From: Epiperipatus broadwayi
Lineage: Eukaryota > Onychophora > Udeonychophora > Euonychophora > Peripatidae
Length of the DNA: 64,000 nt
Direction: 5' to 3'
NCBI GenBank assembly: GCA_028023455.1
Contig: JAQFVV010000031.1
Location: forward strand, 308,001-372,000
The notes beneath the pieces are model-generated. The model made no database searches and was not told the DNA's origin. It was given only the letters and a program-made list of their open reading frames with translations. Of the stretch, positions 1 to 12,454 are shown one piece after another; within the stretch, counting starts at the first letter, position 1; each line of letters starts with the position of its first letter. The position numbers and the translations under genes are program-made.

Positions 1-300
1 TTACAATTTTATATGACATCTAGCTATCTATGAACTTGATTTTTATATCGATCTGTTTTTAAGACTAATAATTACATTTGATAGCCACCTCTGTATCTAA
101 AACTAGAAGCAGCATTTATAAAAAATATACTTTGCAATATGATTAACATAATCTTTACAATTAATTTATATAAAAAAGCTGTACAACATGATTGGACCAG
201 TAATCCTTACAATCAAAGTTATGTAATACTATGTAACCCAATTGATTAATAAAGATTATTATTATTGAAACATTATTATAATAAGAATATTAGTAGTAGT
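1..300 (+). mobile_element. LINE 3' UTR and tail (copy L0)
   Basis: This is the 3' untranslated end of a LINE whose body lies left of the window. It shares long stretches with the 3' ends at 34,740-35,015 and 61,090-61,325, including TGTACAACATGATTGGACCA near 180-200 here and near 61,235. It closes with an AATAAAG signal and a TTATTGAAACATT motif, which recurs at every LINE 3' end in this window, and then a decayed AAT/AGT-rich tail to about 330. No coding sequence is present. Confidence 0.75.
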
Positions 301-419
301 AACAGTAAAAGTAATAGTAGTAGTAGATAGATTGAATTTAAATTTTTTGCAGATATATTGATAATTTAGAAATGTTGATACCTAAATATAAATTGTAAAT
401 AATTGATGTAACTTTAAAT

Positions 420-555
420 ATTGAATCACTTAAACCCAAGAAAAAAAGGATTGCCACTGCAAACATTGCAATAAAGCCTGTTCAATTTTTGTGAACAAAA
501 TTTAATAAAATTATTGTTAAAACCTAATAATAATCATAATAATAACAATAAAATA
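420..555 (+). mobile_element. Possible second LINE 3' terminus with AAT tail
   Basis: The block ends in TTATTGTTAAAAC followed by a short, interrupted (AAT)n run (about 525-550), matching the terminal motif plus tail of the other LINE 3' ends. It lies directly before the coding remnant of copy L2, so L0, this end and L2 would be stacked head to tail. The upstream part is too decayed to align by eye, hence the modest confidence. Confidence 0.4.
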
Positions 556-3400
556 GAACTTAAACTTAATCCCACTTACCTCACAGACCCCTCTGCCGAA
601 AAACTCACAATTAACCTTAATGGCGATTAAACAACATCCATTCAATTACATAAAACAAATTAACTCCAGGCAACACCCATTCAATTACATAAAACAATTT
701 GTGATTCTTACCTCATTCATTTCAGGCTTTCCAAATCTTATTTTATATTTAACAAGCTACACCATATGGATATAGATCCAGTTTAGAAATATCTTGTCTT
801 CATACACATATCATTTAATATATAACACTTAACATGATGTCACCCCTTACCTCTGTTTTTAATATGTGTGAGTTACACCACTACTAAACTCACCCACCAA
901 ACACACCAATATTTAATCAGGCTCAGCAAACAGTCAAACTTTGCAATCAAAAAAAAAAATCTGCTTAACCCAGCAGCACATATAAACAAGAACATATATA
1001 TTCTGAATGTTGGGTTACCCATCTCCATCAAAGATCTTGATGGCATTGCAAACTGACAAAGATGTGTGTATTGGATATAATTTGATATATTTACTCTATC
1101 AGTACACAGTTTTGGACCACCTAAAACTACTATCTCTTTCTAAACTAGCCAATTTGCTATTAAACTTGCCACTATTTGGAAGACTCTTGTCAGCCTGTGC
1201 CTCATGGAATTCCTACATTCATCTAAAGTTACCTTAGTTATCTCACTACACAATATATTTGTAGGATGGACGATGTCCTATCCCAGAAGATATACAGTGT
1301 AAAATGATTGCATCCAATTACCATTATGCCCTTCACTAAAACACCTGAGGCTACCTCTCATCTAAAACCAAAATCTGATCTCTCTTCATGGACCCACTAG
1401 CCATAAAACACTTGAAAAAGTAATCAAAGACTGAATTAGGTCATACATATTTTAATTATTATCACATCTACGGTTTGCCAAAAAAGGCTCTTTCATTAAT
1501 GAAGCAGAAAATTCTAAACAGTCCAAAAAAATAAAAAACACAGTCCCTTGCAATTCAGCTTGGTATACAAGAAGCTTTTTATTTCATCTCAATTATTCTA
1601 CTTATTGAAATGTCCACTAACATCACCAATCCACCTACTCTGTTACACATAATCACCAACCTACATCTGAATCATGAGTTGAACATCAGCAAATTCTTCA
1701 TCCTTCAATCCCATGCAGACAATCTCATAAGAATTGTCCATAAGTTCATTATTTTTACACTTTACATAAATCCATTTTTACAGCAAATACAACCAGAATC
1801 AAAATTCCACCCATCCAGCAATACATTTACTGCACAATTTACTTAAATGAGATCACTATCTTGCTGAAGGATTGCCCATAAGTTCATTATTTTTTACACT
1901 CTATATAAATCCATTTTACAGCAAATACAACCAGAATCCAAATTCCACACATTCAGCAATATATTTCATGCATAATGTACATAAATGAGATCACTATCTT
2001 GCTATTTTTTCATAAACAACTCCCCATATTACAAACCATTCTTAATGATTACACAGCAGTCTGCAAACTGCACTTTTATCCCAAAAAACTGCTGCATGTA
2101 CTCTATTCCAAATAAATCATATTCCTAAGTATTTCAAAGAAAACCTACTTCATTCTTAGGATTTTCCTTTTACAAAGTCTCCATTCTTATGAGACTCACA
2201 ATACAAACCAAGTTGTAAGATTCTGTAATGCAAATTACCCAACTCATTTTTAAGGCATATCTATTAATCTACTCCAAGATACACTTCTTCAATAGTGTTT
2301 TCTATGGCAAAAATTGCATACTATGCACCTATTATAAAATTTTCAAAGATGTTCATTTTTCTCATCAACTCCTTGTGCAATAAATTACTTGGGGGCCTAA
2401 GACCATATATATATATTCATAAAACTGCTCAACCACCAACCCTTGTACAATGGTGTAGGTCTACACAGAATTCAGGTGTTTTATACAGAAAAAGCCATTA
2501 CTTAATAGTTGCTATTACAAACCAGTTACAAACCCTTCTGTGCCTGTTGAAAGTAATTCTTACAACTAAATCTTCTTCACCAACACCATTTCTTACAGTT
2601 CTTATTCACTCAGTTCTAGGTACCATCAACCATATCAGCCTCTCACACAATTTTAAGTACTCTTACTGGCAAATATATAACCTGCTTTATTCAGATCCTA
2701 AAAATGACTACCCCCACCCCACATGCTTGGGGAAAATATTTATCTCCTTCTCTGCCAGTTTAAAAAATAAACCTTAGAACTGGAGTTTTTTGACTTCATA
2801 ATTAGACTCAAGCTGCATATACATCGAAATTTTTTCCTGCAGTATTATCATTTGTCCAAAAATATTATCCCATTTTGTGGGCTAAAGCCATGGAGCTGAG
2901 GAGACTAATCTATTTCTCAATGAATGCTGGACATTAAACTTCACATGGCAAATTATGACAAAAGCATACAGGCAGCCTTCTACTTCCATTACCATATAAC
3001 TCAATGTTTCCATAGATTAAACATTTCTGCAGTGCATAAAGTCACATTTACCCTGTCTGACTTCTGGTGTATGCATTGCACCTTCTTGTTGAACAATAAC
3101 TTTGAGAGATGTCCATCCTTATTTATCAGTAAATTATATCAGCAAAAATCACAAGATAACAACATATCTGGATCATTCATTAAAGAGCAGCCCAATATAA
3201 AAGTGGCCACTTCCACAGTAGGCATGACAAATAACCTTCATGGCATTTCATCTGCTTCATAATACAAGTGTTTGAAATAGTGAAGATGTGTAGCCCATAC
3301 AAACAGCTTCACCTAGATTAGAAATAGTTAAATAGTTGAGCACAATTACTTTGCATATCCTTGTTTTGAAATTTTTTTAAGTGTGTTTAATTAATATCTG
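556..3400 (+). pseudogene. Decayed LINE copy L2 (APE end, RT, C-terminal region)
   Basis: This is a LINE polyprotein remnant broken by many stops and frameshifts. In order it matches the better copies in this window. The end of the endonuclease region lies near 600-720, and the linker with the LGYPS motif near 1,007-1,100. RT starts near 1,300, its LYINP block is near 1,755-1,790, and the palm/thumb lies near 2,290-2,420. The C-terminal segment has FWCMHCTFLLNNN near 3,060-3,105, matching YWCTRCTFLIGNN of copy L7. The RT region carries an internal tandem duplication (about 1,732-2,003), so the LYINP block appears twice. A roughly 41-bp duplication lies at about 625-700. The copy cannot be functional. 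It follows L0 in the same orientation. Confidence 0.8.
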
Positions 3401-3487
3401 TATTTATTTTTAAAAGGTATGACTTGCGGATTTATTAATTTTTATTATTTATTTATGTGGCATTTTTTATTTCTATTACGTAGAATT

Positions 3488-3545
3488 CAAACAGGCAAAA
3501 CTCTTCATACAGTATTGCCAATATGGAGATGTTTGCCTGTTTGAA
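3488..3545. repeat. Inverted repeat with 14-bp arms
   Basis: TTCAAACAGGCAAA is followed about 30 bp later by its exact reverse complement, TTTGCCTGTTTGAA. It sits about 50 bp upstream of the hAT transposase remnant and could be part of a subterminal region or simply a hairpin. No target duplication was identified. Confidence 0.6.
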
Positions 3546-3596
3546 TAACAGTTATAAGCAAGCATAAGAAATGGTGATACGTAGAATTTAATTAAA

Positions 3597-5345
3597 ATGA
3601 ACAAGTTTTTAATTAAGGAACAAAAATTAAAAGATCACGCTAATATATCAAATACAGCTTCATCTAGTAAATTAAAAACGAAATTAAAAACAATTATTCA
3701 TCAATATAATAAAAAAAATTTATCCTTTGGTCTTGTCTATAGAGAAGAAAATACACCACATTCCACATGTGTAATTTGTGGTGAAACAATAGCAAATGAA
3801 GCTATAATTTCTAGCAAATTAAAAAGACATTTGCAATCCAGACATTCCCAATTGTGGAATATTTCAGATGATTTGCATTCAATAATACTAAGCAAGCAAA
3901 AATATGGATTAATACGTAACGTTTTCAGACAAATAACAATTGAGATTAAGCAGTTGCAGAAATCGTAGCTAGAAAAATAAAATGTCATCCAATTACAAAA
4001 TTTATTATTTTATTGTTATAAAAATAATGTTTAGAGAAGAATATGCAAAAGAGTTTTGGAAAAATTCCACTCTCAGATAATACAGTTTCTTGAGCTATTA
4101 AGAATTTATCTAAAAATATAGAATTTTAAATAATATCTCATGTCAAATAAGCAAATTATACTTACAATTTATTCGAATGAACCTGATACTAATGATAAAC
4201 CATAACCTTTAGCATTCGGTAAATTTGTTTGCAAAAAAGAAATCATAGAACTTTCTTAACTCCTCGGAACAACAACAAAAGACAAGATATTTTCTATTGC
4301 ATGGATAATTACTACAATTGTTATAATCTCTCATGGACATTATTGCATATGTATTTGTGCAAATGGAGTCCTGTCATGTCTAGAAGTATAAAAGAATTTG
4401 TGGTTATTGTCCAAAAAAGAGTCCAAAAATTATTTTTATACATTGTGTTTTGCACAGAAGTGTTAGAATCAAAATCATTAGTTCCTGAATTACAAACAGT
4501 TCTAAACAATATTATTTAAAGCATTAATTATATATAAAAAGCAGGCCATTGTAATCAAGGTTATTTGCAGAATTATGTTACTCAATAAAAGCTTCTAAAT
4601 GCCATTCTTTTTGCAGATAGAAATGAGATGGTTCTCTCCAGAAAGAGTTATATCAAGACTCCATAAATTAAAAAATATATATTTTTTTTTTAAATGCAAC
4701 ATTCTAAATCAGGTGATTTATTTTGCATTAAGGTTTAGTGAAATCAAGTTGCAAATTTTGCAGAATTATATCCATGTTTGAACACTCTTAATAAGAATAT
4801 AAAGGGAAGTCATAAAAATATTCTCACCTCTACACAAAAAATTAATGATTTCAGAGAAAAATTACTATTTTGGAAGAAAATGATTAAAAGACAAAATATA
4901 GTAGGAATATATGAACTAAGGAAAAGATATAAAGTGAATAACAGTTTTATTGAAGACATTTTACAATGTTTAGAGTTATTGTATACAATTTTTTTTAAAA
5001 AAAAATCCTGTACCTACACTTGACAATATCTCTGGATTAGGTAAAAAATCTATTATACATCAGCTCATTTAAATATTATAGAAAAGAAAGAATTAACAGA
5101 AATAATAAATGATAGATAATTGCGATTAAAATATGCAACAACAGATATTACATCATTTGATAATCCCTTAAGAGTGAATTTCCAAATATTACAAAAAAAG
5201 CATTAAAAGTGTTTTCTCCATTCTTAGCGTGAAATTTATATAAAGAAAGTTTTTATGCAATGAACAATATTTAAAACAAAAATTGATCACAGTTATAATC
5301 CTTAGAAAAAAATTTCAAAATATGCCTATCCGAAATTCAATTTTG
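3597..5345 (+). pseudogene. Decayed hAT transposase, BED-finger (ZBED5/FAM200-like) type
   Basis: An intact 123-codon opening (3,597-3,968) carries a BED-type zinc finger: STCVICGETIANEA, then SKLKRHLQSRH, giving Cys-x2-Cys and His-x4-His ligands. Downstream, in shifting frames, come pieces typical of the ZBED5/SCAND3-like hAT transposase group. These are KIPLSDNTVS (about 4,055), an IFYCMDNYY-like stretch with SWT (about 4,290-4,340), and an FFLQIEMRWFSPERVISRL block (about 4,600-4,660) equivalent to the LHTEVRWLSRGRVL motif. A decayed C-terminal hAT dimerisation-like segment lies near 5,170-5,260. Stops and frameshifts make it inactive. Terminal inverted repeats were not found by eye. The family assignment comes from remembered family motifs and not from a search. 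Confidence 0.75.
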
Positions 5346-5380
5346 TGAAAAAGATATTTTAATACTAAACATTTATTTCA

Positions 5381-5640
5381 ATTAAATTCTTTTATTTACC
5401 ATGCATTAAAAAATTGTTTCTTCAACCACAATTAAGGATTTTAGATTTAACTTAAACTAAAAGCCATTGGAGGCTTCAGAAAATAATTAAGTCAATCTCT
5501 CATTATAAAACATAGGGATTGACTTTGTTAATTTCTGGACACTCCCTCATGCTTTTATTTCAAATTAAATCTAAAAATTTCATTTGTTGTTGAACTAACA
5601 ATTTTTTTCATTTAGTGCATGGTAAATAAAAGCATTTAAT
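5381..5640. repeat. 260-bp near-palindrome (foldback/MITE-like)
   Basis: The two halves are imperfect reverse complements almost to the centre. The left arm starts ATTAAATTCTTTTATTTACC and the reverse complement of the right arm starts ATTAAATGCTTTTATTTACC. Similarity continues through AAGTCAATC and AGGGATTGACTT flanking the centre at about 5,495-5,530. This would form a long hairpin and resembles a foldback or MITE element. Its target duplication is not clear in the A/T-rich flanks. Confidence 0.7.
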
Positions 5641-5827
5641 TTTTAAAAAATGTTTATCTCTATTATCTTTAACTTTTTAGTAAATGTAAATCTATAGTAT
5701 ATTCTATTTTAAATCAACTAGATGTTTATAATGTAATATATATCATTAGATATTTTTGTTATAAGTTAATACATAAAATCCTTATGTATATAGCCTATTT
5801 AGTATGTGTACATTATAATATATTGTA
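5641..5827. other. AT-rich spacer, nothing recognised
   Basis: Low-complexity A/T-rich sequence between the palindrome and the LTR-like fragment. No open frame or repeat was recognised. Confidence 0.5.
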
Positions 5828-6050
5828 CCAGTCAAAATAGTATGCTCACTTAACAAGATTCAAATCCTAAGCAAAAGTACCTCGAATCCAATCATACTTG
5901 AAATACACAGGTCTGGAGCAGTCCTGAATTCTAACCTATTTGCCTATTCTTCGAATCTCTGACCCAATGAACAACAATTCTGATGACACAGTAAAATTAT
6001 TTTAAATCTGTGCCCAGAAGCAAAGGGGTAGAGCATAAGATCAGACTGAT
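5828..6050 (-). mobile_element. Fragment related to the end of the 53.6-56.4 kb insertion
   Basis: From TGTACCAGTCAAAATAGTAT onward this stretch matches, for roughly 220 bp, the reverse complement of the right end of the element at 53,588-56,370. Both begin TGTACCAGTC and share blocks such as TAAGCAAAAGTACC and ATACACAGGTC. This supports a real element boundary at TGTACCAGTC, a TG start as in LTRs, and shows the family is repeated. Homology fades after about 6,050. The strand is given relative to the + orientation of the 53.6 kb copy. Confidence 0.65.
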
Positions 6051-8221
6051 GATGATGATTGAGGTCGGAGTAGCCAGGAATTGCATTTATTATAGTTATT
6101 TATTAATGCTAAAGTCTTAGCTAAAGAAAATAGTTCTAAATATTAACTTGAAAATAATAATTCAACGACAAACCAGGATTTACATGAAATAGATATTTTT
6201 AATAAATATTAAACAAATGCATATATATATATATATTACCAAAGATTAAGAAAACGCATGTATATTTTACCAACTAGTTTCATGCTTGGGACAATATTAT
6301 TTATTTACAAGACTTGGGAATTTGTTGTATAAAATCCCCTCTATCACTCATTTAATAAATATAATTTTACAGATACAATTTTATAGTGTTTTATAACTTG
6401 TGCGGAGTTGATAAGCTAATTCAAGAAAACTTTTGCTACAGAGTATTGTGGATGCTGAAATTAAATATAAAAGATCATGACAGTTTTAACAGTAACTAAT
6501 TTAGTTGATAACAGGCAAAATATTATGATTTCAATCATGTATTTCTTAGGAAAACCATTATTTATACTTTTATTCGCATTGTTTGGAAAAGACGTCTTTT
6601 AAAAATAAGAAACAAACAATGCACTTTATTTATGAGAGTAAGTTATGCAATCATTAGTGTAAATTAGATTTACGTCTATGGGAATCGATAACAGTTTTTA
6701 AAAGAAAGCAGCTTAAATCAATGAACTAAATGTATTTTACGAAATAAATCATTATCTTTAACACATCACTGCGACTTACTAAGATTAGACGGATGGATGA
6801 TCAAATTAAAGAACAAAGAGTAATGGTACTAGCATACAATAATGAAATAAGGCCTCATGGCGATTGTGGATATTTTATCATTTTAAAAGAATATTTGAGA
6901 CGAACTTAGATTTGATATATCCGCACATTCTGGTGGAGCGATATCGAAAGAGGGTCTGGGTTTGAGAGCCCAGAATCTGGATGCACTGTCTTCTGCAGCA
7001 CATAATATCATAACCTTAATCAACTTTACGTTCACAGGAAGTAGTGTTCCTAATTACGAACGATTTTAAAAGTAGGATGGGAGCTTTAGACGTTCCCAAT
7101 GACTAAACAGTCGAGAAATGGAGAAGATAAAATATCAGAATAAAGTGGATGGTATGCCAGCAACGTTATTGGACATGAATATAATCTTTATAATATAATT
7201 TTCAAATAATATTATTTTAAAGTTTGGAAATGGTCTAAACTCTTGCACAATAATCTGTTTTCAATTCTGAGTCATTCAACAAATCATAATGAATAATAAC
7301 TTTTATTTATATTATTAAGCTAATAAAATTTATATTTGAATTCGATTCCCATATACGTATTAACTAAAGAATTAGCCCTTCAGGCAAAGGTAAGAAAAGG
7401 TAGAATTTTATATTAGGTGTTGCAATCTTTTATAAGAGCAATTAAACAATAAAATAAAATAAGCATCCATGATAAAATACTTTTAAGTATACAATCAACC
7501 TGGTGAATGATTTCTATTTTAAATAAACAAATGAATATAATTTTACTAATGAATTTAATTACAGTCATGAGATTGATTGATACCAACATATTAGAGAAAA
7601 TAATATATATATTAAACAAAATAAATTGTATACATTTAATTGATACACATAAAGTTATATAAACATAAATTAAGCATGAAAGCAAATGTATATTTAGAAT
7701 TACATAAGTATTAATAAAGGATTATAGAGAGAGAGTTTATGAGCAAAATTAGCAAAACATCACAAATAGATCTATGAATTAATTTAGCTACAAATTATAA
7801 ATCACCCGTGAATGTTCGTATTAAAGCAGCTCGAAATTTCATGATTTTACCTAAGATATCAGCATAGCAGCAGGTAGGTTGGTAAATCTACGTCATCTCT
7901 TATGGTGGGTCAGATGGAATTTTTGATGGCTGGTAGACAGTCCTTTGAGAGAAGAAGAAAAAGGTGCTAGATTCCACTACTCACTCTTCATCATGCAGAA
8001 CTTGTGTTGGCTTCTTAAGTAATTCAACTCAACTCACTAAAAACTCCTCTAAACTCAACTAAAAACTGAAAGTAAACTCTAAGTAAACTAACTCTCCTTT
8101 TGTTCTGTGGTTCCTTTTATAACATTTTAATACCGCCCAGAATGCAATTTCATATACCAACCTTATCTCTGAAATCCCTTTAAAAACAGCATTTAATTAG
8201 CAAAATATTTTCAACAGATAA
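6051..8221. other. Gene-free AT-rich stretch with a GC-richer island
   Basis: No gene was recognised. The sequence at about 6,770-7,170 is less A/T-rich than its surroundings and holds two short open runs, about 39 codons from an ATG at 6,794 and about 50 codons near 6,920-7,070. Neither matches a family I know. A (TA)n tract lies near 6,220. The rest is low complexity. Confidence 0.4.
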
Positions 8222-8452
8222 GGCTTGAAATACCATTTTTAGCTATTTTAAAACATTCGACAACAACTGATAAATGATTTGTTTTCAATCTTAATTGCGA
8301 TTGACAATTCTAATTAAAGGCAACAAGATGAATTCAAATCATTTAACAACAACTGATAAATGATTTGTTTTTTGATTTTAATTAAGATTTATAAATTTTA
8401 ATTATAAACAACGCTCTGACTAGTGATAAAGATAATTTCAGTATTTCAAGCC
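8222..8452. mobile_element. Possible MITE with 12-bp terminal inverted repeat
   Basis: The stretch starts GGCTTGAAATAC and ends GTATTTCAAGCC, an exact 12-bp terminal inverted repeat about 231 bp apart. Inside is a tandem pair of about 77-bp units, each containing ACAACAACTGATAAATGATT. The size and ends fit a MITE. No flanking target duplication is apparent, so an unrelated inverted repeat remains possible. Confidence 0.4.
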
Positions 8453-8924
8453 TTCCCCATTTTTCTTTGTTGTTACATTAAATACACACAGATATAAAAA
8501 TAATTACAAATATATAAGCAAATGGATATATGCATCACTCAAACTACTGTTTCATTTTTATTAAACAAAAATTAATTTTACTCATCTTTAGAATGATTCG
8601 GCATACAGTGTGTGAGTGAATAGCATATATTTACAATGAGGTCTAAATTGCGGACCCCTAGGAGGTTATTGTAGATGGTGAAACATGAAGCATCGATGAT
8701 GATTAGACATCAATTGCTTCAATATGTGTATGTAAGTGATTAAAAATATGAAATATTCTTTTAAGTGAAAAGTGCTTGACATTTTTGTTTTGATTAAAAT
8801 TTATTATTTTTTTTAAAAAATGCTTACCAAAACTATAATGTAAATGAACTTCATTCACTTAATATATAAAATTTTACTGTATATCAATTTCACACCTGTA
8901 GTATATATATATATATATATACTA

Positions 8925-8984
8925 TGCAGAAATATCTAGTGATATATATATATATATATATATATATCACTAGATATTTCTGCA
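8925..8984. repeat. 60-bp perfect palindrome with (AT)n centre
   Basis: TGCAGAAATATCTAGTG, an alternating AT core, and CACTAGATATTTCTGCA together form a perfect inverted repeat able to extrude as a cruciform or hairpin. A separate (TA)n tract lies just upstream at 8,901-8,922. Confidence 0.85.
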
Positions 8985-9059
8985 GTAAGATAATATGTAT
9001 ATACTGTGTATATATGTATATCATAGTTAATATGTGTACATAATTGCTTATATCTAATA

Positions 9060-9840
9060 AATCAGTAAGTAAATTACTTTTCTGTTGAAAATTGTTTGAC
9101 TTTTTTTTTATTTATTCTAAGATCAAAATATTCAAAAGATTTTTCTCCCCATTCTTCCATGTCTAAGAAAGTAAGTCACCTATTTAAAATATTACTGTGT
9201 TCAATCACTTTGGTAGAGATTTTTTTAAATGTCCAAAATTTCAACAAATTATACTGAACTCTAATTTATTAAATTTCAATTTTAAAATGTTATTATAATT
9301 TTAAATTGAAAAAAAAATCTCTATACCACCTCTCATAAGCTTTACTGAAAACATTAAAGTTCTTAGAACAGTTTTTATATTTGATAAGAAAATATTTAAT
9401 ATTTTCACTCTCTCTATTCTATATCTAAGAAAAAGATTATTTCCCTTCATAAATCTGTATGGTATTTCTTACTTATATACCAAGTATGAAGCAATTCTAT
9501 TGAATTTAAGTCTATTAAACATAATTTAAATATATTATAATTACAAACTGAAAGTATAAAAAATATCTATACCACCCTCTTGAAAGTCTTACTTAAAATC
9601 TATTAAAGTTAAAGTAACTTTGATATCAAAATATTTAATATTTTTTTGCCCTCTGTTCCATATATAACAAACCAGGTGATTACTGAAAAGATTAGTGCCC
9701 CATATGTATTTGCCTGATATTTATTACTTACATACCAAGTTTGAAGCAATTCTATTGAATTTATATATTTTAAACCTTGATTTTGGAATTTCATTCTAAC
9801 TTGAAATTGATTGAAAAGTTTACAAACAAACAAACAGATT
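9060..9840. repeat. Degenerate tandem repeat, about 250-bp units
   Basis: Blocks such as TATACCAAGTATGAAGCAAT (about 9,475) and its variant (about 9,730), and CTATACCACC (about 9,320 and 9,568), recur every 246-255 bp. About three diverged units are present. No coding content was seen. Confidence 0.6.
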
Positions 9841-10019
9841 TTCCAACCTGAATAAAAACATTCAAAAAGATATCAAGTTTGTTAAATTAAGCAGAAAAAT
9901 AAATAAATGTAAGCTGTTTAAAAAACTTTAATTATCTTTTTATTACAAATTATAGTAAATTATTTTGTTTATGTTAATAAATAAATTATAAAATGTATAA
10001 TTTTTATCATCATAATTTA

Positions 10020-10092
10020 AGTGTGCTACAGAAGTTAAACTATAGGTTCAAATGTGCCATGAAATAAAAAAGATTGGAAAACACTCCTCTAT
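10020..10092 (+). mobile_element. hAT-like 3' terminal remnant
   Basis: GTGTGCTACAGAAG and AAATGTGCCATGAAATAAAA followed by GATTGGAAAACACT resemble the subterminal GTGTGCC repeats and GGTTGGAAAACACTG terminus common to many non-autonomous hAT elements. This is recognition by remembered family pattern. The matching 5' terminus was not located. Confidence 0.4.
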
Positions 10093-11854
10093 ACATTTAT
10101 TCAGTCCTCAATATTTTTTTATACTGAACAAAGAAACTGAAATCAATATTATTGGCAAACATTATTGGTTGGTGTTAAATTAAGGATTCAAATATTGTGA
10201 CAATGTCTATTGCATGTTTGGGCAATCACATTTCAATCCTTTAATTATACATAAAATTATTGTGACTCCAATATTTTTTAATTTTTTCATTATTTTTTAT
10301 ACAAATATCTCAATATTAAGAAAGCAGTGATAAAAATCGATTTAGAAGATTGAGAATTTATTAAATTATACAAATTTAATATTGCATAAGACAATGCAGT
10401 CACTGTGAAACTGAATTTGAGTTAGCAAATGAATGTGTGTTTGCAATAATTCAATTTAAAAATACACTATATTTTTTAGTCATGGTTATATATGATTATA
10501 TACAATATATAATAGTTCATATTTTGTTGATAATAGAATAGAACAAACATATTTGTTAAACTACAAGATCACTAGTTAATATAATACAAACAAAAAAATT
10601 AATAACATATTAAAACAGACACATTGTTTCACGTATATAATTTGAAGTTCTTTCCCCTCCCCCTGCCCAATTTAAAACTGCCAAGATAAAATAAATAAAA
10701 AAGCTGACACAGTTTTCAAAAATAAAAGTTAAACAAAGAAATAAAAAGATGCCAGCAATTTAAAAAATAATATTTTAAAATATTAAAAGTACTGTTAAAA
10801 TGTAGTATTTTGAAAAAGTTTAATGTTTACAGATTATAAAAAAAAGCTGTAATTAACAATTAATTAAAAAAGATTGCCATGGGCATAAAAGGTCAAGAGA
10901 TGTTTTTCAAAAACATCAGATTAGGATTATTAGAATTTGTTCCCACTAAAAGTAGATTGCCAATAAGAAAAGAAAATAACACATGGGCCTTAGAGAAGGT
11001 CATTATTGCCATTGGTTCTACATCAATCCAAAGATGATAGATTAGTAAAGCATGAAGAGATAGAGGAGTAGAGATTGCTTAAAAAAATTTTAATGGATAT
11101 ATTATTAAAAAGCATCAAGACTGTTACTAGTGGACTAGTGAAATCCAAATTATATGAATATCAGCCCAACAAAACTTGAAACACTGTGAGTAATAAAAGG
11201 AACCTGTAACTGATAAAAAAGAATGAAGAAACAAGTGATTAAAGTATTATATCTTCAAATGTCTGAGTAAATAGAAAATAGCTTTTTCTCTCTCATCTGT
11301 CACCAGTTCAAAAATGAAAGTCAAATAAAAACAAGGCCTATGAACTGAGCATCCATCCATTACACTCTCAGAACACCCCTTATTAATTGAAAAATGTATG
11401 GAGAACCACCAACAGATGAAGGTTCAGCTGAGGCAATTTATACATCTTTATAATACTTAAAGATATTTTATAAATTGTATTTATTAAGTTAAATCATAAA
11501 ATAATGAAATGTTACTTTTTAATTTGATTGATTGTAAGTAATACAAAAAGGAAATATATTTCAAAATGAATGCATTGGAGTAATAGGTAAATTAAAAATA
11601 TTTTGTAAGATGCATTTATTAAAATAATTTATGATTTAATGAAATGCCATGTATTGATTAATTATAAATGATGCAAATGAAAACATATTTATTCTAGATG
11701 ACATTTATTATTTTACAAAAATGCTTTGATAGAATGAATTACATGTGGATCCACATATACATAAATTAAGAAAATGTTTATATAAGTGAATAAGAAATTA
11801 TAGATTAAAATTGATATATTATATACACGAATAATGATGAATATGTACCTACAT
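10093..11854. other. Gene-free AT-rich stretch
   Basis: No gene was recognised. Two diverged copies of a block around AATAATGAAATG / AATTTATGATTTAATGAAATG (about 11,460-11,700) suggest an old tandem duplication. Confidence 0.4.
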
Positions 11855-12452
11855 ACTTGAATAAATGGTAGATATGAATTAAGAATAATAATAAAATACT
11901 GTCAAATAATGAATAAGTGGTTCAAACCCACACCTATATAATATACTATGTAATAATAAATCTCTTCCAAATAATGACATTAAAACTGTACCTATATGAT
12001 GAATAAGTAGTTCAAACCCACACCTATATAATAAATTAAATAATAATAAAATGTGTCCAAATAAATTCAAACTGCACTGATATGATGAATAAGTAGTTCA
12101 AACCCATTTTTATATAATATATTAAGTAATAATAAATATCTTTCAAATAATGATATTAAGGTCACACCTATATAATATGTTAAATAATAATAAAATGTAG
12201 CCAAATAATGACTTTAAACCGCACTGATATGATGAATAAGTGGTTCAAACCCACATCTATACAATATACTATGTAATAATAAATCTCTTCCAAAGAATGA
12301 CATTAAAACCGCACCTATATGATGAATAAGTGGTCCAAACCCACACCTATATAATATATTAAGTAATAATAAATCTCTTCCAAATAATGAATTCAAACTG
12401 CACTGATATGATGAATAAGTGGTTCAAACCCACACTTGTATGATATGTTAAA
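11855..12452. repeat. Minisatellite, 86-90-bp units
   Basis: The core GAATAAGTGGTTCAAACCCA recurs at about 11,911, 12,001, 12,087, 12,234, 12,324 and 12,413. Spacing is 86-90 bp, except one 147-bp interval containing an extra partial unit. Apparent minus-strand reading frames here are a by-product of the repeat. Confidence 0.85.
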
Positions 12453-12454
12453 TA

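Noticed and set aside
11879-12396. Minus-strand frames with repeated LLYRCGFE-type segments
   Set aside because: The repetition simply mirrors the 86-90-bp minisatellite. No other coding sign.
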